A stretch of 64,000 bases of DNA from Sphaerotilus montanus (GTDB lineage: Bacteria > Pseudomonadota > Gammaproteobacteria > Burkholderiales > Burkholderiaceae_C), in assembly GCF_013410775.1 (NCBI RefSeq), contig NZ_JACCFH010000001.1, positions 3,286,001 to 3,350,000 on the forward strand, given 5' to 3'. Positions 36,545 through 43,671 of this stretch are shown piece after piece. The position numbers and the translations under genes were made by a program. Positions within the stretch are counted from its first letter, which is position 1, and each line of letters starts with the position of its first letter. Under the pieces are notes generated by a model, which saw only the letters and a program-made list of their open reading frames with translations, made no database searches and was not told the origin of the DNA.

Positions 36545-38217
36545 ACCGCACGATGATGACGTTTCGCCGCCTGGCGGCCACGGCGCTGGTGCTGCTGGTG
36601 GCCGCTTGCGGCAAGAAGGCGGACGAGCCCGCGCCGATCGCAGCCTCCGCCCCGATACCCCAGGTCGCCGCCGCGCCCGAGTTCACCGTGCTCGCCACCA
36701 GCGACCTGCGCGACATCCAGCCGCTGGAGCAGATGGTGGACAAGGCCACCGGCGTGAAGCTGAAGTTCCGCTTCGGCGGCACGATGGAGAGCACGGAGGC
36801 GGTGCTGAACGGCGAGGCGAAGGCGGACGCGGCGTGGTTCGCGAACGCGCGCTACCTGCTGTCGAACCCGCAGGGGCAGGCGCGGGTGAAGCTGCAGGAG
36901 AAGATCATGCTGTCGCCGATCGCGATCGGCGTGAGCGAGTCGGACGCGCAGCGCCACGGCTGGGACAAGCCCGACCTGAAGCTGACCTGGAAGGACATCG
37001 CCGCCGCCGCCAAGGCCGGCAAGCTGAACTACGCGCTGTCCAACCCGGCCACGTCGAACCAGGGCTTCATGGCGCTGATGGGCGTGGTGGCCGCCGCCAG
37101 TGGCAAGGCGGAAGCGCTGTCGGCGGCGGACGTGGACCGCGGCGCTATCGCCGATTTCCTCAAGGGCTACAAGCTGCCGGGCGACAACTCGACCTACCTG
37201 TCCGAGCAGTTCATCCTGCAGCAGGGCACGCGCGTCAACGCCTTCATCAACTACGAGAGCTGGCTGCTGAGCCTGAACGCCAGCGGCAAGTTGCGCGAGA
37301 AGCTGCGGCTGATCTACCCCTTTGAGGGTGTGAGCACGGCGGACTACCCGTTCATGCTGCTCGACGAGGGCAAGCGCGCCGACTACCTGAAGGTGGTCGA
37401 GTACCTGAAGGGCGACGAGGCGCAGACGTGGCTCGCGCGTCAGACGCTGCGCCGGCCGATCAAGCAGGACGTGGCGGCGCGGGTCGACGACCTGTTGCCG
37501 AAGCAGGGCCTGCAGGTGGAACTGCCGTTCTCGCCAGACCGGGCATTGGCGGACGGCCTGATCGCCGCCTACCTGAACGAGTTCCGCACGCCGATCGCGA
37601 GCACCTTCGTGCTCGACACCAGCGGCAGCATGCAGGGCGAGCGCCGCCGCCAGCTCATCCAGGCCATCGACTACATCGCCGGCGCCGACACCTCGCTGAC
37701 CGGCCGCATCGCCAAGCTGACCAACCGGGAGCGGATCTGGCTGCAGCCGTTTTCGGAGACACCTTACGGGCTGAAGGCGTTCGAGGTGCCGGCCGGCGCG
37801 GCGACGGCCAAGGGCGTGGCGGAACAGGCGGACAGTGACGCCAAGCGGCAGGTGCTGGCCGACGTGCGCGGCGCGGCGGACCAGTTGCAGATGCAGGGCG
37901 GTACGGCGGTGTACGACGCCGTGTTTGACGCACTCACCCACATGCTCGCCGAGCGCCAGAAGAACCCGAAGTTCCAGTATTCGGTCGTCGCCCTCACCGA
38001 CGGCGAGAACAACAAGGGCCGCTCGCTGGAGGACTTCAAGCGCGACTACGCGGCGCTGCCCGAGGACGTGCGCGGCATCCCGGTGTTCTGGGTGCTGTTC
38101 GGCGAGGCCAACGAGGCGGCGCTGAAGGAACTCGCGCAGCTCACCGGCGGGCGCGTGTTCGACGCCCGCAAGACGCCGCTGTACAGCGTGTTCAAGGACA
38201 TCCGGGCTTATCAATGA
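36541..38217 (+). CDS. Lipoprotein with solute-binding half and von Willebrand A domain (operon gene 2)
   Basis: The 558-residue product has a lipoprotein signal (ALVLLVAAC, acylated cysteine near residue 22). A solute-binding-like half (about 40-310) is followed by a VWA domain (about 350-555) with an intact metal-ion-dependent adhesion site: DTSGS at 359-363, a threonine in GGTAVYDA and an aspartate in VVALTDGENN. VWA domains bind partner proteins through the metal. Pairing with the similar binding protein upstream and XpaC/TelA-type proteins downstream suggests an envelope complex. Both ends overlap neighbours by four bases. Outer- or inner-membrane location is not decided by the residues after the cysteine (GKKAD). 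Confidence 0.85.
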   Translation: MNRTMMTFRRLAATALVLLVAACGKKADEPAPIAASAPIPQVAAAPEFTVLATSDLRDIQPLEQMVDKATGVKLKFRFGGTMESTEAVLNGEAKADAAWFANARYLLSNPQGQARVKLQEKIMLSPIAIGVSESDAQRHGWDKPDLKLTWKDIAAAAKAGKLNYALSNPATSNQGFMALMGVVAAASGKAEALSAADVDRGAIADFLKGYKLPGDNSTYLSEQFILQQGTRVNAFINYESWLLSLNASGKLREKLRLIYPFEGVSTADYPFMLLDEGKRADYLKVVEYLKGDEAQTWLARQTLRRPIKQDVAARVDDLLPKQGLQVELPFSPDRALADGLIAAYLNEFRTPIASTFVLDTSGSMQGERRRQLIQAIDYIAGADTSLTGRIAKLTNRERIWLQPFSETPYGLKAFEVPAGAATAKGVAEQADSDAKRQVLADVRGAADQLQMQGGTAVYDAVFDALTHMLAERQKNPKFQYSVVALTDGENNKGRSLEDFKRDYAALPEDVRGIPVFWVLFGEANEAALKELAQLTGGRVFDARKTPLYSVFKDIRAYQ

Positions 38218-38933
38218 AGGTGCTGATGCGGTGGCTGGCCTCGCCAGCGAACTGGTGCGGGCTGGGGCTGGCGAGTGTCGTGCTCGGGTTGAAGGGCGCC
38301 GGGTTGCTTGGCACGCTGGGGCTCGGGATGGCGGTGGTCGGCTATGGCGCGGGGTTTGTGGTCGGCGGGCTGTGGTTCGGGTTTCCGTCGAACCGGGAAC
38401 CGGCGTGGGAGGCGCTCGAATTCAGCGACGAAGGGGATACGCGCGAGGCGATGGAGCGTGCGCTGACCGGCGTGCGGCGGCTGGTCGATCAGAACCCGGG
38501 TCAGCGCATCCCGACGGCGCTGCGGACGCGGGTGCTGGCGCTGTGCCAGTCGCTGGACGCGCTGCTGACGCAGTGGGAAGGCTCGAAGGGCACGCTGTCG
38601 CTGCAGGACAGCTTCCACGCGCGCCACATCGCGATCCGCTACCTGCCCGAGATGCTCAACACCTACCTGTCGATCCCGGCCGAGTTTGCCGCCACGCAGC
38701 GGCTGGACAACGGCAAGACGGCGGTGGACACCTTCCAGGCCACGCTGGCTGAGCTGGAAGGGAAGGTTCGCCAGCTGCGCAGCGATCTGGCTGGACAGGA
38801 CGCGCAGGCCTTCCTCGAACACTCCCGTTTCCTGAACCAGAAGTTCGCGCCGCAGGGGCTGGACGCTCCCGCGCTCAACCTCCCCCCGAATCCCTCGATT
38901 TCCCCGATCCCACGGAAGGACGCTTCGACATGA
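38214..38933 (+). CDS. XpaC-like membrane protein (operon gene 3)
   Basis: The 239-residue product has two hydrophobic segments near the N-terminus (about 5-58, Gly-rich). An alpha-helical cytoplasmic part contains RHIAIRYLPEMLNTYLSIP and TAVDTFQATLAELEGKVRQL, the pattern of XpaC proteins (5-bromo-4-chloroindolyl phosphate hydrolysis family, a historical name). In Bacillus subtilis xpaC lies beside yaaN, a telA homologue; the same pairing occurs here, which strengthens the call. It is not a proven phosphatase. Start and stop overlap neighbouring genes by four bases. Confidence 0.68.
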   Translation: MKVLMRWLASPANWCGLGLASVVLGLKGAGLLGTLGLGMAVVGYGAGFVVGGLWFGFPSNREPAWEALEFSDEGDTREAMERALTGVRRLVDQNPGQRIPTALRTRVLALCQSLDALLTQWEGSKGTLSLQDSFHARHIAIRYLPEMLNTYLSIPAEFAATQRLDNGKTAVDTFQATLAELEGKVRQLRSDLAGQDAQAFLEHSRFLNQKFAPQGLDAPALNLPPNPSISPIPRKDAST

Positions 38934-40126
38934 ACCAACCCGCTACCCCGGCTTTCACGCTGACGCCACCCGAAGTGCTGGCCCCGGTGCCGGTCGAAGC
39001 CGCCCGCGAGGCGGTGCCGCTGCAGCCGGAACTGCGCAAGCAGGTCGACGACCAGGTGCTGCGCTTCATCGACGCGCTGGCGACCGAGGACATCCACTCC
39101 GACACCTTCAAGGCGCGGCTCGACAGCGCGTTTGCCTTGGGCAAGGAAGAGATCTCCAACGCGTCGAGCCTGATGCAGGGCCGCTTCATGCAGTCCAACT
39201 TCGTCGGCGTGGAAAGCAGCCCCGCCTACAAGGCGCTGCAGGACATCCGCGCCCAGCTCGACGACCTCAACCCCGGCAACGACGGCGACCTGATGCAGCC
39301 GCGCAAGCTGCTGGGCCTGATCCCGTTCGGCAACAAGCTGGAGGCGTATTTCCGCAAGTACCAGAGCGCCGCCGAGCAGCTCAAGACCTCGATGGGCCAG
39401 CTCTACGCCGCCCGCGACGACATGCAGAAGGACGTGATCGCCATCGAGTCCACCCGCGGCAAGCTGTGGGAGGCGATGACCAAGCTGGCCGCGGCCTCAC
39501 GCTTCGCCACGCAACTGGACACCCAGCTCGACGAGCGTGTGCGTGCGCTGGAGCCGACCGACCCGCAGCGGGCGCAGGCGCTGCGGCAGGAGGTGCTGTT
39601 CTACGCCCGCCAGAACCTGCAGGACATCCAGACCCAGCAGGCGGTGTGCGTCAACGGCTACCTCGCGCTGGATGTGCTGAAGAAGACCGGCCGCGAGATG
39701 ATCAATGGCTGCACCCGCGTGGCGACCACGGGCATGAGCGCGCTGGCGGTGGCGCAGACGGTGGCGCGCGCGACGGGCAACCAGATCCGGGTGATGGAGA
39801 TGCTGCAGGGGGTGAACGCCACGATCGGCAACCTCATCAGCGAGACCGGCCGCCAGCTCAACCAGCACGTCGACCAGACTACCCAGTTCGCGCAGAACCC
39901 GATGCTCGGCATCGAGAAGATGAAGGAGATGTTCGACCAGACCTTCCAGGCCATGGACACGATGGACAACTTCCGCACCAAGGCGATCGAGGTGATGGGC
40001 CAGAACAACGCGATGATCCGGGACCAGCTGGCCCGGGCCGACAACTATGTCGATCGCACCCGCCAGCAGCAGGCGCGCGAGGCGGCGTCGGTGGGCTTGG
40101 CCACGGGAGGGCCGGTCAAGCTCTGA
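38930..40126 (+). CDS. TelA/KlaA-like toxic anion resistance family protein (operon gene 4)
   Basis: The 398-residue, mostly helical protein matches the TelA family: IPFGNKLEAYFRKYQSAAEQL, a long coiled region with DDMQKDVIAIESTRGKLWEAM, LRQEVLFYARQNLQDIQTQQAVCVNGYLALDVLKK, and NTIGNLISETGRQL-like C-terminal helices. Family members were linked to tellurite resistance on RK2-type plasmids, but most chromosomal copies have no defined role. There are no terBCDE genes here. It closes the four-gene operon and converges with the Sel1 gene with six bases between. Cytoplasmic by sequence. Confidence 0.85.
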   Translation: MNQPATPAFTLTPPEVLAPVPVEAAREAVPLQPELRKQVDDQVLRFIDALATEDIHSDTFKARLDSAFALGKEEISNASSLMQGRFMQSNFVGVESSPAYKALQDIRAQLDDLNPGNDGDLMQPRKLLGLIPFGNKLEAYFRKYQSAAEQLKTSMGQLYAARDDMQKDVIAIESTRGKLWEAMTKLAAASRFATQLDTQLDERVRALEPTDPQRAQALRQEVLFYARQNLQDIQTQQAVCVNGYLALDVLKKTGREMINGCTRVATTGMSALAVAQTVARATGNQIRVMEMLQGVNATIGNLISETGRQLNQHVDQTTQFAQNPMLGIEKMKEMFDQTFQAMDTMDNFRTKAIEVMGQNNAMIRDQLARADNYVDRTRQQQAREAASVGLATGGPVKL

Positions 40127-40132
40127 ACCCGC

Positions 40133-40501
40133 TCAGGGGCGCGAGGTGGCCAGATGGACGGCAACGGGTGCACCAGACTGGGGCGCCTGGGTCACGAAAG
40201 CGAGGTTGTACTGCGCGCTTGCGAGCCCTTGTGCGATGGCCTTGCGGTAGCACTCGGCGGCCTGTGCCGGGTCTCGGGGAACGCCCTCTCCACGCTCATG
40301 CATCAGCCCGAGGCTGCGCTGGGCGCGGGCGTCGCCGCGGGCCGCCGCATCGGCAAATTCCTTGAGCGCCACGTCATGTCGGCCACGCTGGTAGGCCACC
40401 ACTCCGTCGTCGTAGCCGGCCCAGGCCGTGCCCAGGGGAGCGCCAGCCAGCACGAGCACGCTGAGACATCGGCGCAGGGAGGAGGTGTTGAGGGTATGCA
40501 T
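40133..40501 (-). CDS. Secreted Sel1-repeat protein
   Basis: The 122-residue protein has a signal peptide (about 1-28, ending GTAWA). Two to three Sel1-like repeats follow (DDGVVAYQRGRHDVALKEFADAAARGDARAQRSLGLMHERGEGVPRD in part, then PAQAAECYRKAIAQGLASAQYNLAFV). Sel1 repeats form short helical solenoids that bind other proteins. It should act in the periplasm. The start at 40501 has AGGA eight bases before it; methionines further upstream lack a signal-peptide fit. It converges with the telA-like gene; a functional link is not shown. Confidence 0.8.
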   Translation of the reverse strand: MHTLNTSSLRRCLSVLVLAGAPLGTAWAGYDDGVVAYQRGRHDVALKEFADAAARGDARAQRSLGLMHERGEGVPRDPAQAAECYRKAIAQGLASAQYNLAFVTQAPQSGAPVAVHLATSRP

Positions 40502-40787
40502 GACCGCCATCCTGATTGGTACTTTCCCGAGCTTCAAGGGCGCAATGCACAACCGTTGGAAACATGCCGGAAACATGGCTGTGATTTAACCCTTCGTTTC
40601 ATTTTTGCGCGCAGTACCTTGGGATAGCCAGACATTGATGCCGTGAGCGTTCAGTGTCACGTCCATCTGCAGCGGTCCGAGGACCTCGACCTCGGGGCCG
40701 ATGTGCCGCCCGAATGGCGCGCTTATTCCGGTCCTGCCCGGTCCTGCCCGGCCGTAGTCTGCGAACCAGCTTGTAACGGAGTGTTGG

Positions 40788-41480
40788 ATGTCTGGTTCCT
40801 GGCCGATCGGTCGATTTCAGCGGGTCTGTGCCCGGGGTGGGGCTGCGGCGCTGGCGCTGGGCGCTCTGGCCGTGCCGGGGCCGGGCCGTGCTGCCGGTGC
40901 ACCGACGGTCGTTCTGGCTGGCACGATGGGTGACAAGGTGGTGCTGGTCATCGACGGCCGCACCCGGGTCATGACGGTCGGCGAGACGGCCGATGGCCTG
41001 CGCGTGCAGCGTGGTGCGGCGGGCCAGTCGGTGGTGGTGGCGACCAGCGGTGGCGTGCAGCGGGAGCTGGTGGTGGGTGCCGCGCCGGTGACGGTCGGCG
41101 GGACAGCGGCCGGCGCGGCGCAGCGGCTGGTGCTGGAGGCCGGCAGCGATCGCCTGTTCCATGCCGGCGGAGAGATCAATGGCCAGGCGGTGCAGGGCGT
41201 GGTCGATACCGGTGCCTCGCTGGTCGTGCTGTCCACGCAACTGGCACGCCGGCTGGGTGTGGACTGGCAGGCCGGCACCTCCGCGCAGGTACAGACGGCG
41301 TCCGGGCGCAGTGCCGGGCGGCGCGTGCGGCTGGCGCAGGTCCGCCTCGGCCCGCTGCAGGCGCGCGATGTCGAGGCGGTGGTCATCGACAGCGACATGC
41401 CCTATGTGCTCTACGGCAACAGCTTCCTGCAGGGCTTCCGGCTGCAGTGGGAGCAGGGCCGCCTCTCGCTGACACCGTGA
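40788..41480 (+). CDS. Retropepsin-like aspartic protease, exported
   Basis: The 230-residue protein has an Arg-led hydrophobic N-terminus that may serve as signal (about 12-36). The C-terminal clan AA domain has the active site VVDTGAS at 138-144 and the second motif region ending VLYGNSFLQGFRLQWEQGRLSL, as in bacterial TIGR02281-type retropepsin-like proteases. These act as dimers. A GGAG box precedes the ATG. It is 49 bases upstream of the glutaredoxin-like gene on the same strand. The substrate is unknown. Upstream (40502-40787) there is no gene, only a short GGTCCTGCCC tandem duplication near 40731-40750. Confidence 0.85.
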   Translation: MSGSWPIGRFQRVCARGGAAALALGALAVPGPGRAAGAPTVVLAGTMGDKVVLVIDGRTRVMTVGETADGLRVQRGAAGQSVVVATSGGVQRELVVGAAPVTVGGTAAGAAQRLVLEAGSDRLFHAGGEINGQAVQGVVDTGASLVVLSTQLARRLGVDWQAGTSAQVQTASGRSAGRRVRLAQVRLGPLQARDVEAVVIDSDMPYVLYGNSFLQGFRLQWEQGRLSLTP

Positions 41481-41529
41481 CGCCGCTGGCGCTACCATGG
41501 GCCGGATCCAGGACACGAGGAGTGCAGCG

Positions 41530-42144
41530 ATGACAACCCTGGCGACACGGTGCGGCGGCTGGCTGCTGCTCTGGCTGGCCGCTTCGGCCTCGGCGCAATA
41601 CAAGGTGGTCGGCCCGGATGGCCGGATCACCTACACCGACCGCCCGCCCGCAGGCGCCGTGGCCCGCCCGCTGGGTGCGGCCAGCCCGTCGACGCCCGCC
41701 GCGGAATTGCCTTACACGCTGCGGCAGGCGGCCGCGCGTTACCCGGCCACGCTCTACGCCGCGCCGGACTGCGCGCCCTGCGACAGCGCGCGTGCGCTGC
41801 TGCGGCAACGTGGCATTCCCGTGCGCGAGTTCACCATCGAGCGCGCCGAGGACGTGGCCGAACTGCAGCGCCGCGAGGGCCGGATCGAGCTGCCCATCCT
41901 GCGCCTGGGCGCCCAGCGCCTGCAGGGCTTCGAGGCCGGGGACTGGCACGGCACGCTCGACGCCGCCGGCTACCCGCGCACCTCGCAGCTGCCGCCGACC
42001 TGGCGGGCCGCTGCGGCCCGGCCGCTGGTGCCGGTCGAGGTGGACAGGCCGGCTTCGCGCGAGGCGGATGCGTCGCCCCGGCGTCCGGCGGTGCCATTGC
42101 CCGCCCCGGTGCTGCCCGCGGCCTCAGGCAGTTTCCGGTTCTGA
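41530..42144 (+). CDS. Exported DUF4124-glutaredoxin protein
   Basis: The 204-residue product has a signal peptide (about 1-22, ending ASASAQ). A DUF4124 segment follows (YKVVGPDGRITYTDRPP at 24-40), then a glutaredoxin/thioredoxin-like domain with CAPC at 81-84 and a proline at ELPILRLG. The tail is Pro/Ala-rich. It is probably a periplasmic thiol oxidoreductase or disulfide isomerase for a client not identified here. The ATG at 41530 gives a proper signal; an in-frame ATG eleven codons earlier does not. Its last 21 bases overlap the convergent diguanylate cyclase gene. Confidence 0.85.
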   Translation: MTTLATRCGGWLLLWLAASASAQYKVVGPDGRITYTDRPPAGAVARPLGAASPSTPAAELPYTLRQAAARYPATLYAAPDCAPCDSARALLRQRGIPVREFTIERAEDVAELQRREGRIELPILRLGAQRLQGFEAGDWHGTLDAAGYPRTSQLPPTWRAAAARPLVPVEVDRPASREADASPRRPAVPLPAPVLPAASGSFRF

Positions 42145-43671
42145 CACGGGCCAGCGGCTGACGCGGTTGCGACCAGTGCGCTTGGCGTCGTAGAGCGCCT
42201 GGTCGGCCCGATCCACCAGCGCGGCCAGTCCGGCCAGCCCCGGCTCGAACAGCGCCATGCCGAAGCTGGACGTGACCCGCAGGCCGGCCACGGACTCGAC
42301 CTGGCTGCCCGCGGTGTCCTCGATCTCGCGCCGCAGCCGCTCGGCCAGCATCAGCACGTCGGCCGCCTCGCGCTGCGGCAGCAGCAGGCAGAACTCCTCG
42401 CCGCCGTAGCGGCACACCAGATCCGTGCTGCGCACACCACCCGCGAGGATGGCCGCCACCGCCTTGATGACCTGGTCGCCGGTGGCGTGGCCGTGGCGGT
42501 CGTTGAACTGCTTGAAGTGGTCGATGTCGGCCATCACGCAGACGAGGCCCTCGCCGCGCTGGTCGGCCAGCTCGAACAGCCGGCTGGCCTGCTCGAAGAA
42601 GGCGCGCCGGTTCAGGCAACCCGTCATCGGGTCGCGGGTGGCGAGCCGGCCGAGTTCCTCGTTGCGCTCGCGCAGGGCCTGCTGCGAGGTCTGCAGCGCC
42701 CGGTTGAGCTGGTGCAGCGCACTGACGTCGCGCAGCCGCAGCATGCTGCCGCGCACCTGACCGCCGGGGTCGAGCACCGGCGTGCACTTCACCAGCACCT
42801 CGCGCACCTGCGCCGGGTCGTCCGCCGGGCCGATGCGCACCTCGCGTTCCTCGGAAGGGGCCGCCGTGCGCACCGCGCTGGTCCATGGGGCCTCGGCGGG
42901 CTCCGGCTCCTCGCCATCCAGCGCGCGGCACAGCCAGTCGAGCTGGGTGACCGGCTGGCCGATGGTCACCGCGCGCCGCGGCTGCTGCAGGGGCGCCAGG
43001 CGGCGGAAGGCCTCGTTGGCCATCATGACGCGGGCCTGCGGGTCGAGGATCACGATGCCTTCGTCGAGCACGTCGAAGGCGTCGCGCACCCGCTCCGGGA
43101 TCACCTGGCCCGGGTCGAGGTGCTGCAGCACCCGGCGCAGGTAGAGCCAGATCGCCACCGAACTCAGCACCACGATGCCCAGCAGCGCCCGCACGACGGG
43201 TGCGGCCAGCACCTCGGCCAGCGAGGTCGGGTAGATCGGCCGGAAGGCGATTTCCAGCGTGCCCCAGGGCTGCGACTGCGCGTCGCGGATGGCCACGCGC
43301 ACCTGCGTGAGCGTCGAGCGCTCGCCGGGTGGCAGGGTCCAGTGCGCCGCATGGTTGCCGATCAGTGTCGTGCGCGGGCGGCCCTGCTGCTGCAGCGCCA
43401 CCGACAGCACCTCGCGGTCCTGTTCGGCCAGCTGCCGGATGGCCGCCTGCGGCAGGCGCCCGCCCTGCTCGATGCCTTGCGTGACCAGCAGCGCCAGCGC
43501 CGTGCTGGTGGTCTGGCGGGCGACGAGTTCGGTGCGCGCCCGGTCCGGGATCAGGCCGAACAGCACATCGAGCAGGAAGATCACCGCCAGGAAGATCGCC
43601 ACCAGCCCCAGCGTCAGGCGCACCTCGACCCCCGGCCGCGGCCACCAGGCGGGCAGCGTGGCCCGGCTCAC
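42124..43671 (-). CDS. Membrane diguanylate cyclase, last gene of the SecA-like/HlyD operon
   Basis: The 515-residue protein begins at GTG 43671, overlapping the exoprotein stop by four bases (GTGA). It has a membrane helix near 20-42, a periplasmic part, a second helix near 165-182, a PAS-like domain (RVRDAFDVLDEGIVILDPQARV) and a GGDEF domain. The active site is GGEEF at 423-427 with an intact product-inhibition I-site RSTD at 414-417. It should make cyclic di-GMP with feedback control. Coupling to the exoprotein suggests a link between export and c-di-GMP signalling. A long open frame continues upstream in the same phase but is antisense-like low complexity within the exoprotein gene. It overlaps the convergent glutaredoxin gene. 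Confidence 0.92.
   Translation of the reverse strand: MSRATLPAWWPRPGVEVRLTLGLVAIFLAVIFLLDVLFGLIPDRARTELVARQTTSTALALLVTQGIEQGGRLPQAAIRQLAEQDREVLSVALQQQGRPRTTLIGNHAAHWTLPPGERSTLTQVRVAIRDAQSQPWGTLEIAFRPIYPTSLAEVLAAPVVRALLGIVVLSSVAIWLYLRRVLQHLDPGQVIPERVRDAFDVLDEGIVILDPQARVMMANEAFRRLAPLQQPRRAVTIGQPVTQLDWLCRALDGEEPEPAEAPWTSAVRTAAPSEEREVRIGPADDPAQVREVLVKCTPVLDPGGQVRGSMLRLRDVSALHQLNRALQTSQQALRERNEELGRLATRDPMTGCLNRRAFFEQASRLFELADQRGEGLVCVMADIDHFKQFNDRHGHATGDQVIKAVAAILAGGVRSTDLVCRYGGEEFCLLLPQREAADVLMLAERLRREIEDTAGSQVESVAGLRVTSSFGMALFEPGLAGLAALVDRADQALYDAKRTGRNRVSRWPVSEPETA

Noticed and set aside
38930-40126. Part of a tellurite-resistance (ter) island
   Set aside because: No terBCDEZ genes or plasmid functions are nearby; only the TelA family match suggests tellurite.
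40643-40933. Plus-strand open frame before the retropepsin gene
   Set aside because: Overlaps the retropepsin start in another phase, no ribosome-binding site, includes a simple tandem duplication.
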